A DNA stretch of 64,000 bases from an uncultured Lachnospiraceae bacterium. GTDB lineage: Bacteria > Bacillota > Clostridia > Lachnospirales > Lachnospiraceae. Positions 8,178 to 18,177 of this stretch are shown piece after piece (positions within the stretch are counted from its first letter, which is position 1; each line of letters starts with the position of its first letter). A program made the position numbers and the translations under genes. Below the pieces are notes generated by a model, which was given only the letters and a program-made list of their open reading frames with translations, was not told the origin of the DNA and searched no databases. The stretch covers positions 1 to 64,000 of the forward strand of contig CAJUJY010000003.1 in assembly GCA_910586555.1 (NCBI GenBank), given 5' to 3'.

Positions 8178-10572
8178 TTGGTCCACCTGCCTTATAAGAC
8201 ATAGCATTTACTGTTACATTGTCAACAGTCTGTGCATTGTCTGAATAATTAACATATACCTTTGCACCATTATCATAAGTTACAACTGTAACACCATTGT
8301 CAAGCTTTTCATTGTCTATAATAAGTGCATTAGCAGTTACTTCATTTACTTTTCTAAGTTCTTTATCATACTGTGCTATTGTATCTTTATATGTATCATA
8401 TTCTGTACTAAACAGGTTTGATGAATTTGTATAAAGCAGTTTAGAAGAATTTTCATATGTCAGATAGAATGAAGGATAAACACCTGCTTCTACCATCTGT
8501 AATAAAAATTCCTGTTTATTTGCTTCAAAATTTACATAATCAGAATACATTGGAATAATTCCTTTAAGTACCATTGACATAAATGGCACTTCTTCATCTA
8601 CATACATATAATCTGATGAACCAAGCGGCATATCAAGGAATGCATTTGTATTTTTCCAGAGATATGATACTGGCTCCTCAAGCACAAGATTTGTCTTATC
8701 AGACACTGATTTAAGCAGTTTTGCATACTTATCCTGTGTATCAAGCTTTGAATAATACCTGCTCTTATAGCTGTATGAATACAAAGTATTGCTTATACCA
8801 CCTACTGCAAGGTTTGACACTCCGTCCCTTGTATATGAAGATACAAACTTATCTAAATCTGATGTGGTTTTATTAGGTGTAAGGTAGTAGAATGTTTTAT
8901 AAACTTCTGCCCATTCTTCTTCCTTAAATGTCCTTTTATTAATCTGCTTAATCATATCAAATGTCATCCTGCTTGTATCAGGATTAAGGCGCAACGCATC
9001 ATTATAAAGGTATACATGGTAATTATAACCATCTGCTTCCTTAATTAAATCCGTAAGCTTTGATGTCCCCCCAATATGGCTGTCAGCTTTGTACTTTGTT
9101 ATAGGAACATTATAAAGCCCGCCTTTCTGCCAGCCTTTATATACTGACAACAGGCTTTGTACACCTTTACCCTTAAGCTCACCATACATTTTTTCAATAT
9201 TTTCTACAGTAGTAACTGTTACTGCACGTGTGCCAAAGAGAAATTCTTCCCTGTCAGTACCAAGGAAATCCACTCTTGTATTATATGTAGAATCCTTTTT
9301 AGAAATTAAACCATTGTCAAGCAGGTAATTACGGTATTTTACAGCCATTGCAGAATAATTAGCATCATCACCTGAGAGAAGCATATAACGGACTTTCATA
9401 TTAAGATGTGTCCTGTCATCTTCTGTCCTTTCTATATTCCTTCCTGACTCCGAATTATTAAGAGGCTGGTTATATACATCACGCAGTAAAAACTTTGCAA
9501 AACAGCGGTTGTAGTTTACCATAACACCATTTGGGTGTGCTTCTATACTTGCACGCTGGTATCCGTCTTCAACTACTGCAAGATAGCCAGTCTGTTCATC
9601 TGTGTGTGCCATTCCAAACACTGGTGCAAGGACTTTATTAGCAGACCTTGACATATCATAATAATCCCACAGGTATTCTTTTGTTGTAGTATCCCTAAAA
9701 CCAGCATCAGCACCATAAACCATCTGTGAATAACCTGTTACATAACGGCCTTCTTTATTGTCAAGATTAATTAATGCACCATTGCCATCAGGTATAAACA
9801 TATAACCTTTCCTGTCATCAAGGAAAGAATACCCCATAAATGGGAACAAGCTTACTGTCCCTATATATGTACCCTCTTTTTCCTCAACAATAAAGTCATC
9901 TGGTATGCTTACAACAAGATTATCACCTTCAAGTGTTATATCAACTGTAAGCCCGAACTGGTATTCAGAATAATAAATCTTTGCAGACAGTCCATTATCA
10001 AGCTTTTTAACATCTATTGTGTTAGGTGTATTAAAGAGGTCAACCTGGTATGTACTGTTTGTTCCGATTATAGCTGTAATAACAATGCCAGATTTCATAT
10101 AATAATTCCATGTAGCATTACTATTACCATCATCTTTTTCATCACTTAATGTAGATTCAATAAATTTACCTGTTTCTTTATTTTCAAGCATTATTGACAG
10201 CCTTGGTTTATAAAAATACATTTTATATGTATCATTCTCTGTTATAAACTCATAGTCATCAATAGTAATCCAGTCTTTTTTATCTATCTTGCCAAGAGCG
10301 CCTTTCTGTACTACTTCACCATCTTCCTGGACAGTGTTGCCTTCACCTTCCTGGCCTGATCCGCCGCCTTCTTCACCAGATTCACTGCCTTCACTGGTTT
10401 CACCAGATTCCCCTGTGCCTTCTTCATTATTCTCTGTACCTGTTTCTGTACCAGCCTCAGTGCCAGTTTCTGTACCAGTTTCAGTAGAATGTGAAATACT
10501 TGGGACAGCAGACGCTGCAAGGGTCATGGCGGTAACTAATGCTATTGTTTTCCTTAATTTCCTAATTGCCAA
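8170..10572 (-). CDS. Secreted DUF5696-type protein with Thr/Glu/Gly-rich linker
   Basis: This is a large exported protein of about 800 residues. I start it at the TTG at 10572: the upstream gene overlaps by 11 bp, AGGTGG lies 9 bases before it, and it gives a good signal (LAIRKLRKTIALVTAMTLAASA). A low-complexity linker of TGTE and GE/SGE repeats covers roughly residues 30-85. The folded part then begins at KKDWITIDDYEF and runs to the end. It resembles DUF5696 proteins found in sugar-transport operons of Clostridia. No glycosidase catalytic motif is recognisable. Tight overlap with permease genes on one side and the NHL-Yip1 gene on the other points to a shared surface role in glycan capture or sensing. 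Confidence 0.8.
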   Translation of the reverse strand: MAIRKLRKTIALVTAMTLAASAVPSISHSTETGTETGTEAGTETGTENNEEGTGESGETSEGSESGEEGGGSGQEGEGNTVQEDGEVVQKGALGKIDKKDWITIDDYEFITENDTYKMYFYKPRLSIMLENKETGKFIESTLSDEKDDGNSNATWNYYMKSGIVITAIIGTNSTYQVDLFNTPNTIDVKKLDNGLSAKIYYSEYQFGLTVDITLEGDNLVVSIPDDFIVEEKEGTYIGTVSLFPFMGYSFLDDRKGYMFIPDGNGALINLDNKEGRYVTGYSQMVYGADAGFRDTTTKEYLWDYYDMSRSANKVLAPVFGMAHTDEQTGYLAVVEDGYQRASIEAHPNGVMVNYNRCFAKFLLRDVYNQPLNNSESGRNIERTEDDRTHLNMKVRYMLLSGDDANYSAMAVKYRNYLLDNGLISKKDSTYNTRVDFLGTDREEFLFGTRAVTVTTVENIEKMYGELKGKGVQSLLSVYKGWQKGGLYNVPITKYKADSHIGGTSKLTDLIKEADGYNYHVYLYNDALRLNPDTSRMTFDMIKQINKRTFKEEEWAEVYKTFYYLTPNKTTSDLDKFVSSYTRDGVSNLAVGGISNTLYSYSYKSRYYSKLDTQDKYAKLLKSVSDKTNLVLEEPVSYLWKNTNAFLDMPLGSSDYMYVDEEVPFMSMVLKGIIPMYSDYVNFEANKQEFLLQMVEAGVYPSFYLTYENSSKLLYTNSSNLFSTEYDTYKDTIAQYDKELRKVNEVTANALIIDNEKLDNGVTVVTYDNGAKVYVNYSDNAQTVDNVTVNAMSYKAGGPNE

Positions 10573-12619
10573 GACGATACACCACCTCTCCAATGATTGC
10601 ACTGATAAACTCAAATACCTGAGCCCAGAGTACATATATAATAAATATCAGCAATGCTACAATTAATATTGTAAATATTGAAAGGCATATAATTTTAAAT
10701 GTTTCTTGTGCTGTATAGTTATTTACACCTTGTATGGCAAGTATCATAAGTACTATAATCCAGCCATACATTACAACTTCTACAAGTGTAATAAGGAATG
10801 CCTCATTGTTAGTAACCATATGTGAGAGCACAAATGATACAGGAGTAAGTATTACATAAGGCATAAGGCTGTAGCAGAAATATGTATAGATTTTCTTAAC
10901 AGTTCCTTCACCTTCATTAATTGTACATACAAGGTAGTTACATAATGTAACACCTGTAATAACTACAATTATTGTTCCTATATCAGATACAAGTTCATAC
11001 CTTCCTTCTCTTATAGTCTTCTGCAAGAAGCCGCATAAATATTTATTAATAACATACTCTGCAATAAATATTACAAGGATTATTGATGGTGCCAGGAAAG
11101 AAGCCCTTCCTTCCCTTGCTATTCCATATGAACCATCTGATGGGTGCCTCATAAAATATTTAGCATACATAACATTAGAGAAAATTTTATTATTATAGAA
11201 ACTCTTCCATATTTCCCTTGGCTTGTTAAATATGCCTTTCTTTCTATCCATATACTTTAATACTTTTATAAGGATATATAATACAATGATTGATATTATA
11301 AGTGTAACAATATTCCTCTTAAGCCAGTTATTCCTTATCTCCCAGAAAGCATCTGAATATCCGGAATAATCTTTTGCAAGCCTTGCATAATCTGTTGCAA
11401 GGTCATAATTTTCTTCCTGGAATAATGCACGCCCCATAGCTTTATTAGCATAATCGAACATACTGTTCATCTTAAGTACCTGCTCTAAAGGCTCTTTACT
11501 TTCTGTATAGCGTCCTTTTGAATAAAGATATAATGCATTATGTAAAAGGCTTGTAAACTCTGAAGGCCTGTATACCTGTATCTGGTTTTTCTCAGAATCA
11601 AGCAGGTAAATATTATCATGTGTATCAACCTTAATGCTTGTTACCTGTGTTGAAAGCCCTACACGCTGTGAACCATCATCTTTAGCACCAAATACAAATA
11701 ACAGTTCACCCTGGTTATTATATTCATATACATATCCCTTTGTTGAAGCAACATATACATTGTCATGGTTTCCTGTTGCAACTGCCCCAGGGGATTCATC
11801 ATATGCGTCACAGTTTGTTATAAGGTTCTTACCTGCAATATTAAGCCTTCTTAATGAGTCATATTTTTCTCCACGTGTAACCGTATAAATAAGCCCTTTT
11901 TCATCAATCGCAAGGTTATCAGGTGTAGATGGTATATTGCTTACCATTTTAGCACGCTGTGCCTCAGTAGCTATTGCACGGCGCAGTACAAGCATAGGGT
12001 CTTTTGAGGCTGCGTTAGCTCCAAAGTAACCAAGGAATGTTCCTCCCTCATCAGGCGATATTTCCACAATACCATTTGTATTAGAAGCACAGATTATATA
12101 CATAATCCCTGCATCATTTACAACAAGCTTGCTAGGCTTATACTCAATATTATCACCATAAAGCGGGCTGTCTGGTTTTCCATATTCGTTTACTTTATTG
12201 CCATTCTCATCAAATTCGTATACTGCCATCCCTTCGGAATCTGCTACATATACATGTTTGTCATCTGTTACAAACACACCTCTTGGAGTATTAAGAATAC
12301 CTTCACCAATTATCTTAACTAATTCCCCGGCTTCATTACCAACTACGATTCTGCTGTTTCCAGTATCTGCCACATATATTTCCCCTTCATCTGTTATAAA
12401 CAGGTCATTCGGGCTGTTTAAAAATTCTTCACCAAATTTAATAATGGTTTCATTTGGCAGATAAGCTGTCTGTGTTTCCATAACCCTGCCATATCCGTCC
12501 ATTGTATATGTACGGTATGGCGTTTCGGCCAAAGCTGGTACAGCAGCAATTCCGGAAGTTAAAAACACCACAGCCAAAAGCATAGTCATAAGCCTTAAAA
12601 ACTTTTTACTTATTTTCAT
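10562..12619 (-). CDS. NHL-repeat / TPR / Yip1-like membrane fusion protein
   Basis: This 685-aa protein has three parts. A signal peptide (MKISKKFLRLMTMLLAVVFL...PALA) leads to an extracellular NHL-type propeller at about residues 40-355, with repeats such as SPNDLFITDEGEIYVADTGNSR and TPRGVFVTDDKHVYVADSEG. A TPR-like helical region (NALYLYSKGRYTESKEPLEQVLKM) follows at about 360-425. The C-terminal ~240 residues hold about six hydrophobic helices in a Yip1-like arrangement. GAGGAGAAGG precedes the ATG. It lies inside the sugar ABC operon between the 289-aa permease and the DUF5696 gene. Function is unknown; a membrane-anchored glycan receptor or an assembly factor for the transporter are both possible. 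Confidence 0.82.
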   Translation of the reverse strand: MKISKKFLRLMTMLLAVVFLTSGIAAVPALAETPYRTYTMDGYGRVMETQTAYLPNETIIKFGEEFLNSPNDLFITDEGEIYVADTGNSRIVVGNEAGELVKIIGEGILNTPRGVFVTDDKHVYVADSEGMAVYEFDENGNKVNEYGKPDSPLYGDNIEYKPSKLVVNDAGIMYIICASNTNGIVEISPDEGGTFLGYFGANAASKDPMLVLRRAIATEAQRAKMVSNIPSTPDNLAIDEKGLIYTVTRGEKYDSLRRLNIAGKNLITNCDAYDESPGAVATGNHDNVYVASTKGYVYEYNNQGELLFVFGAKDDGSQRVGLSTQVTSIKVDTHDNIYLLDSEKNQIQVYRPSEFTSLLHNALYLYSKGRYTESKEPLEQVLKMNSMFDYANKAMGRALFQEENYDLATDYARLAKDYSGYSDAFWEIRNNWLKRNIVTLIISIIVLYILIKVLKYMDRKKGIFNKPREIWKSFYNNKIFSNVMYAKYFMRHPSDGSYGIAREGRASFLAPSIILVIFIAEYVINKYLCGFLQKTIREGRYELVSDIGTIIVVITGVTLCNYLVCTINEGEGTVKKIYTYFCYSLMPYVILTPVSFVLSHMVTNNEAFLITLVEVVMYGWIIVLMILAIQGVNNYTAQETFKIICLSIFTILIVALLIFIIYVLWAQVFEFISAIIGEVVYRLGN

Positions 12620-12648
12620 GTCTGCTTCCTTCTCCTCTTTGCAAGTGT

Positions 12649-13518
12649 TTACTTGATACCTGAATGTGCCATGGTGTTCATGACATTATTCTGTAAAATA
12701 ACGAACAACACAAGGTTTGGTACAAACATTATCAGCGATGCCGCCGCTGCCATACCCTGTCCAGATACAGTGTTGTTAGCATTTACCAACGAGTTCATAT
12801 AAAATGTCAGTGTCTTCATGCTGTCATCATTAATATAGTAGTTTGACGTTTCTACATTGGTCCATACCTGCTGGAATATCAAAATTGATGCTGTTGCAAT
12901 GGCCGGCTTAGTCATTGGTATAATAATCTTTCGGTATACCGTAAACTCAGTAGCGCCATCTATATACGCCGCCTCTATCAAGGCGTCTGGAACCTGTTCA
13001 ACGAACTGTTTTACAAGGAACAATGCAACCGGATATGCAACCAGTGGGAATATATGTGCCCAGAAAGTATCAATCAGCCCAAAATTACATATAACGAGGT
13101 ATCTCGGAATAAGTACGGCAGTTGCTACGAACATCAAAGCGCCCTGGTTAATGGACATCATCAGGTTACGTCCTTTAAATTTAAGTTTTGCAAGTGCAAA
13201 TGCTGCAAATGTTGTAAATATAAGTGAAAATCCCACAGTAAGCGCCGTAACAATTATACTGTTAAATACATAACGGCTAAGAGGCACGCCTGATGTACGG
13301 CTGAACTTTATAAGCTTTGTAAAGTTTTCCATTGAAGGTGACCTTACAAAGAATGTTGGTGGGAACGCAAACAATTCGTCCATAGGCTTGAATGCGTGGT
13401 TTGCAATAAATATAATAGGCATTGCCATAAAGATTACAAGTGGAAGTAATATTAAAATAATCTTTATATGCCCCCTTTCAAACTTCTGGGGGTTAATTCT
13501 TTTTCCTTTATAAGCCAT
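12649..13518 (-). CDS. Carbohydrate ABC transporter permease (MalG-like)
   Basis: This 289-aa permease is of ordinary length, with helices from IKIILILLPLVIFMAMPIIFIANHAF onward. Its coupling loop reads EAAYIDGATEFTVYRKIIIP. It is the second subunit of importer 1, whose other parts are the 307-aa permease (18 bp upstream) and the 1002-aa binding protein. It is distinct in sequence from the permease at 6146, so the two importers are not recent duplicates. Confidence 0.94.
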   Translation of the reverse strand: MAYKGKRINPQKFERGHIKIILILLPLVIFMAMPIIFIANHAFKPMDELFAFPPTFFVRSPSMENFTKLIKFSRTSGVPLSRYVFNSIIVTALTVGFSLIFTTFAAFALAKLKFKGRNLMMSINQGALMFVATAVLIPRYLVICNFGLIDTFWAHIFPLVAYPVALFLVKQFVEQVPDALIEAAYIDGATEFTVYRKIIIPMTKPAIATASILIFQQVWTNVETSNYYINDDSMKTLTFYMNSLVNANNTVSGQGMAAAASLIMFVPNLVLFVILQNNVMNTMAHSGIK

Positions 13519-13536
13519 CGCTGCTTCCCTCCTTTA

Positions 13537-14460
13537 TTAGTCTTTTTCTGCCAGCAGGGCATTAGCTCCCTTGGAGAATATCTGTACAATCAACAGTAAC
13601 ACAACTGAAACAGCCGCTGCATATCCCATTTCATACCTTAAGAAACCGTAGTCTTCAATATGGTTTACAATAAGCTGTGCAGCGTAGCCCGGTGAAGGGT
13701 TACCTGTAAGCTGTGTAGAAATAAGGCCATTCTGGAATGCACCAACAACTGCCATAACCGCAGCAAAGAGCATCTGTGGTTTCATCTGTGGCACTGTTAT
13801 GTAAATCATTTCCTGGAAACGGTTCTTAATACCGTCAATCGCTGCTGCCTCATAAAGCTCTTCATCTGAGTTAAGGATACCTGCTATCATAGATAAGAAA
13901 CCAATACCCATTGAAGACCACAGCCCGATAATAATTACGATTGGCAACAGATACCTTGCATCAACAAGCCAGATTATAGGTTCATTGATTAGCCCCAGGC
14001 TTATAAGCCAGCTATTTAAAAGACCTGTCTGGTCACCTGAAAAGATAACCTTCCACAATACTGTCATAGCAACACCAACTGTCATACTTGGTGAATACAA
14101 AATCAGTGCGAATACTGTCCTTGGCCCTTTTGTAAGGTTACAAAGTGCCCAGGCAAGCACGAAAGAAAGTATGTATCCGCCAATACCTACAACAACCGCA
14201 TATACTACAGTATTAGGCAGTACAAACTGCATAAAAACTTCGTCACTTGTTATAAGTGTTATATAATTCAGAAAGCCTACAAATGATGGGAACTGGATTG
14301 CATTAAAGTTTGTAAATGACAATATAACTGCCAGGATTACAGGCACCAGGATAAATATTAAAAATACTATTGCATATGGCGCCATAAAAAGATAACCGCT
14401 CCAGTTGGAATTTTCACGCTTCCTGATATTGCTTTTTGCTTTTTTTTCATTATTTGCCAT
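13537..14460 (-). CDS. Carbohydrate ABC transporter permease (MalF-like)
   Basis: This 307-aa permease has a basic N-terminus (MANNEKKAKSNIRKREN) and a first helix GYLFMAPYAIVFLIFILVPVILAVIL. The coupling loop reads EAAAIDGIKNRFQEMIYITVP. It follows the 1002-aa binding-protein gene by 46 bp and precedes the MalG-like partner, the standard order binding protein, MalF, MalG. The substrate is inferred to be an arabinose-containing oligosaccharide from the surrounding hydrolases. Confidence 0.94.
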   Translation of the reverse strand: MANNEKKAKSNIRKRENSNWSGYLFMAPYAIVFLIFILVPVILAVILSFTNFNAIQFPSFVGFLNYITLITSDEVFMQFVLPNTVVYAVVVGIGGYILSFVLAWALCNLTKGPRTVFALILYSPSMTVGVAMTVLWKVIFSGDQTGLLNSWLISLGLINEPIIWLVDARYLLPIVIIIGLWSSMGIGFLSMIAGILNSDEELYEAAAIDGIKNRFQEMIYITVPQMKPQMLFAAVMAVVGAFQNGLISTQLTGNPSPGYAAQLIVNHIEDYGFLRYEMGYAAAVSVVLLLIVQIFSKGANALLAEKD

Positions 14461-14506
14461 GTTTTTCTCATCCCTCCGTTTTAGCTGGACGGCAAGTTTT
14501 TGCCCG

Positions 14507-17500
14507 TCACCTTCCTAATAACCTTTTTACCGTATCCAGCGTAGGAATTTTATAGTCCTTTATTACAGAACCATTACTGTCGTTGTAACCAAATTCCTCC
14601 AGCTTTCTGTCGAACTCATGGTTTATTGATTTAACAGCTTTATCAATACGTGTCCTTGCGTCATTGGCATTAACTGCTATATCATTAAATGTATTGCTCA
14701 TTTCACGTTCAAGCAGGTATGTTCCTGGAACCCTTGGTACGTCTACAACATTTTTAGCTGTTTCAGCTATAACATTCTTTGCATTTGTTTCCAGAGGGAG
14801 TTGCTGGAATGCCTTCATGTTAGCTGTAGGCCAGATGTATTCACTACCATATGATATCTGTATTGTCTGCCCGAACATTGCCTGTGTTTCTGCTGATGAC
14901 CACCATTTAACAAATTCCCATGCTTTCTTCTGTCTTTCATCATCACTCTTAAATATAACACTTGCCTCTGCACAGCCACATACAGAACGGTCAATCGTGC
15001 CATCTTCTTTTGTTGTGCCTGGTGAAAGTGCAATATCCCATGAGCTTGCAAGTTCAGGAGCCGCATTAGTAAGCATGTTATATGTTGCATAATCTGCAAT
15101 TCCAAGAGGCATATCACCATTCCTGAAATGCTGGTAGAAGTTATCAATATTTACGGGCAGGTTATATATTGTAAAGAGGTCAGTAAGTGTTGTAAAACCA
15201 TTAACTGTAGCTTCTTCACCAAGTGCTGTACCCTCTGATGCTGTAGGGTAATACAGTGAACCGCCCTGTTGTACTATAAGAGGTGTTGTTCCATGGAAGT
15301 TCCTCATAAGTATCATGCCAGCTGTAGGATAATAGAAGTTAAGCCCCCTCATCTGAAGGTCAGGAAGAATATCAATTACTTCTTCCATCGTCTGTGGAAC
15401 TTCAATTCCAAGCTTCTCCATAATGTCTGAACGGTAGAACATTACCCAGAAGTTCATTGTTTCAGGCATGGAATAAATGCCATTGTCAATAGTACCTGTC
15501 ATAAAGAAACCTGGCTCATAATCCGCTGCTGCCTCTTTAAAATCATCAAAATCCATCATATTAACAAGTGCACCCCTTATAGCAAGCTCATAAGGAACAG
15601 TATAGTTAATTCCTGTTGCAACGTCTGGCGTGCTTCCTGATGAATTTGAAAGGACAAGTTTATACTGGTCAGGCATAATGCTTATGTCAACCTCAATTCC
15701 AGTTTCAGGTGTAAAATATTCATCAATCATCTTCTGCATAATCTGCACATACTGGTTTGAACGGTTTACCCATACCTGGATATGGTCTTCATTAGTATTC
15801 TTGGTTGAATATGCCTGTTCTGTAAATGAAGCTACAAATCTCTGTACATTCATCCATGCTGATTTAAAAATGCCTGGTTTCTTAGGAAGTGATGCACCTT
15901 CCTGGTATATCCATAAACGGTCAATAGCAAGGTCATTTGTAATCAGGTTATCAACCGCTGTTGCAAGGAAGTGTGTTACAGAACTCTGGCTTGTTGTAAG
16001 CTCTGCAATACGGTATGGTATCTCATCAGGGCTGTCTGCAAGGCTTTTAAGCTGTTCTGCTGCAATAAGCAGTGATGACATAACCGCAACACCTTTGTCA
16101 CTGTCACTCCACTGTACTGCACTCTTCTCTAATTCAACAAGTCTGTCATAATAACCACGGAGTGTATCCTCAATGTCTGGTATATATCTTGTAAGCTTAA
16201 GGTCACGGTACTTATCAGCGTTATTACCTGCAACCTTTGTGATTTCAAGTGCAAGGTCATTAACCTCTGACATTATGACATCAATCTCTTCCATTACGTA
16301 ACATATAGGAGCCATGCTTATTGTAAATGAAACGGTATGGCTTCCTTTTTCAAGGTTTACACTTAACTTGTTGCCTTCGCTGTCTTCAAGTGTGGAAGTT
16401 TTATACTTTGTTGTATATGCCATGCCATATGAGCGGAACGCTTCATTTGGGATTTTGCCATCTACTTCAACATCCACAAATACAGGGAAGTCCGTTTTCT
16501 CTGACTGGCGGTAATTAAGTGCAATATAATAGTTGCCTGGTTCGGGTGCTTCAAATGTATATGTAACTTTCTGTCCTGCTGAGTTAAATGAGTCCGAATC
16601 AAGTGTGTTTAATACGGTATCCTTTACTTCGTAAGGGCTAAGGCTTGTGTCGTATTCTGCTACTGCATGGATTGCTGAGTCATTGGTAAAACCATATTTC
16701 TCACCTTCGATTTCAATAATTGCACTGCCCTCTGCCTTTTCTGAACCACTATAGGCTGCATCTTTTTGTGGTGCTTCAAGTGTAACGCCCCCAATAAGCG
16801 CATTGCCTTCTTTAATCTGGAATTCTAAAATATGTTTGCCCTTCTTAAGCTCAAGCTTAAGGGGTTCTGAATGGCGGTAACTTGAATCTTTGATATATTT
16901 TTCTTCCCACTGGATAACTTTTTTAGGAACTGTTACAGTTTCATTATCATAACGGTCATATGATGGCTCGTCACTAAGTTTCCATGTGGTATCAAATTCA
17001 AGGTTCCTGCTTTCATAGAAAGGAAACTCCCCGTCAACAGACATGCTTGCTTTGACAGGCAGTATAGAATCGTCATATGAAAGGTAATCCAGTTTTGCAT
17101 AGTAAAGGCCATCCTGTGGTGCATCAACCTCAATCTGTACCTTATCACCTGCTGAAACCTTTAATACTTTGCTGCCCCCGCCATAACCCTGTGTATCTTC
17201 AGATAACATGGACTGGAAGCTCTCCGGTGTACTGTCCCCAGCCGGGAATGTGAGTTCACTGCCAGTATAATCCTGTAATGTATACTTACTGCTCATTACA
17301 GAATACACTGTGCTTATACGTTCACTTGAATATTCCCCAGAAACACTGGCGGTTGTTCCTGTTTTAGCACTTTTTGCGGTATCTGTGCTGCCACCAGTGT
17401 CTTTTGTGTCTGGTGCTGCACTCGCCTTATAGCCCATACTGGCTGCTGTAAGGGCCGCAAGCATGCCAAGCAGTACTGTCTTCTTAACATTACTCTTAAT

Positions 17501-17515
17501 TTTCTTGTGCCGCAT
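14507..17515 (-). CDS. Oversized sugar-binding protein with N-terminal carbohydrate-binding-like domains
   Basis: At 1002 residues this is about twice the size of a normal family-1 binding protein. After a signal (NVKKTVLLGMLAALTAASMGYKASA) come two beta-sandwich-like regions at about 80-250 and 265-410. They resemble CBM6/35-type modules, with phrases such as GLYYAKLDYLSYDDS and GNYYIALNYRQSEKT. A helical segment follows, and the ABC binding domain proper begins near residue 580 (DHIQVWVNRSNQYVQIMQKMIDEYF). It lacks a lipobox, so retention may come from the signal helix or the operon partners. GGAGG precedes the ATG. It is the first gene of importer 1. Confidence 0.88.
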   Translation of the reverse strand: MRHKKIKSNVKKTVLLGMLAALTAASMGYKASAAPDTKDTGGSTDTAKSAKTGTTASVSGEYSSERISTVYSVMSSKYTLQDYTGSELTFPAGDSTPESFQSMLSEDTQGYGGGSKVLKVSAGDKVQIEVDAPQDGLYYAKLDYLSYDDSILPVKASMSVDGEFPFYESRNLEFDTTWKLSDEPSYDRYDNETVTVPKKVIQWEEKYIKDSSYRHSEPLKLELKKGKHILEFQIKEGNALIGGVTLEAPQKDAAYSGSEKAEGSAIIEIEGEKYGFTNDSAIHAVAEYDTSLSPYEVKDTVLNTLDSDSFNSAGQKVTYTFEAPEPGNYYIALNYRQSEKTDFPVFVDVEVDGKIPNEAFRSYGMAYTTKYKTSTLEDSEGNKLSVNLEKGSHTVSFTISMAPICYVMEEIDVIMSEVNDLALEITKVAGNNADKYRDLKLTRYIPDIEDTLRGYYDRLVELEKSAVQWSDSDKGVAVMSSLLIAAEQLKSLADSPDEIPYRIAELTTSQSSVTHFLATAVDNLITNDLAIDRLWIYQEGASLPKKPGIFKSAWMNVQRFVASFTEQAYSTKNTNEDHIQVWVNRSNQYVQIMQKMIDEYFTPETGIEVDISIMPDQYKLVLSNSSGSTPDVATGINYTVPYELAIRGALVNMMDFDDFKEAAADYEPGFFMTGTIDNGIYSMPETMNFWVMFYRSDIMEKLGIEVPQTMEEVIDILPDLQMRGLNFYYPTAGMILMRNFHGTTPLIVQQGGSLYYPTASEGTALGEEATVNGFTTLTDLFTIYNLPVNIDNFYQHFRNGDMPLGIADYATYNMLTNAAPELASSWDIALSPGTTKEDGTIDRSVCGCAEASVIFKSDDERQKKAWEFVKWWSSAETQAMFGQTIQISYGSEYIWPTANMKAFQQLPLETNAKNVIAETAKNVVDVPRVPGTYLLEREMSNTFNDIAVNANDARTRIDKAVKSINHEFDRKLEEFGYNDSNGSVIKDYKIPTLDTVKRLLGR

Positions 17516-17583
17516 AACATCCTCCTTTAAGACTTAAATTTTTTCTCCCTTTTATGTTTTTATAAATTATTTTAGCTTATTTA

Positions 17584-17612
17584 ATATTACTATTATAATC
17601 ACCAAAAGTCAA
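17584..17612 (-). promoter_or_regulatory. Promoter of the 1002-aa binding-protein operon
   Basis: Minus strand TTGACT (17607-17612), 17-bp gap, TAATAT (17584-17589). The start site would be about 60 bases before the ATG at 17515. The position is right and the -35 matches 5 of 6. Confidence 0.6.
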
Positions 17613-17839
17613 TACCAGGCTTTATATTTTATTGTGATATTCTATTATATTTGTCCCCTTTTCTATATTTTTTCTGGCAAAATGTATACATTTTATACAA
17701 AGGCTGCAATTTAACCTTATAGCACTATGCACAAATCAGCATCAGGGACTTTATTAAGAATGATATTAACAAATTCCCAAAATACACACCATTAACCTAA
17801 AACAAATCCCTGTAAATGGCAGTAAAATGGCAGAAAAAA

Positions 17840-17873
17840 GGCAAAAACCTGGCATTAATACCAGGTTTCTGCC
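17840..17873 (-). terminator. Rho-independent terminator after the arabinanase/small-membrane-protein pair
   Basis: GGCAAAAACCTGG pairs with CCAGGTTTCTGCC, with one mismatch, and is followed on the minus strand by six T. It separates the endo-arabinanase transcript from importer 1. The 386-bp gap between 17516 and 17901 otherwise holds only the promoter listed above and AT-rich DNA. Confidence 0.75.
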
Positions 17874-17901
17874 TTGGAAAATTTTGTGGATATTCTCTAT
17901 C

Positions 17902-18156
17902 CTATTTTCTAATTTTGTGTATTTTTTTAACTATATACACTATTGAAGTTATAATAGTCAGTACTATTGCATACTTTAGTATTGAATCAAACTTTACATG
18001 CCAGACATTTAAAAGTATAAGTGAAAATATCAAAAAAACTGCCATCCAGTACAAAAATGCCAGGCCTGTAATTACTGCCCACACCAGTACACTTTTAACC
18101 ATGTCTAATGCATGTTCTTTTATTACTTTTATATCATTTTTCTTTATACTGTCCAA
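17902..18156 (-). CDS. Small membrane protein
   Basis: This protein of 84 residues from the TTG at 18156 has two hydrophobic segments: VLVWAVITGLAFLYWMAVFLI and AIVLTIITSIVYIVKKI. The TTG is preferred because GAGGTG lies 6 bases before it; a GTG at 18165 would overlap that ribosome site. The gene begins 21 bp after the endo-arabinanase stop and ends just before a terminator, so the two are co-transcribed. No family was recognised. It could help anchor or export the arabinanase, but that is speculation from position only. Confidence 0.6.
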   Translation of the reverse strand: MDSIKKNDIKVIKEHALDMVKSVLVWAVITGLAFLYWMAVFLIFSLILLNVWHVKFDSILKYAIVLTIITSIVYIVKKIHKIRK

Positions 18157-18177
18157 TATCCACACCTCATCTGAACG

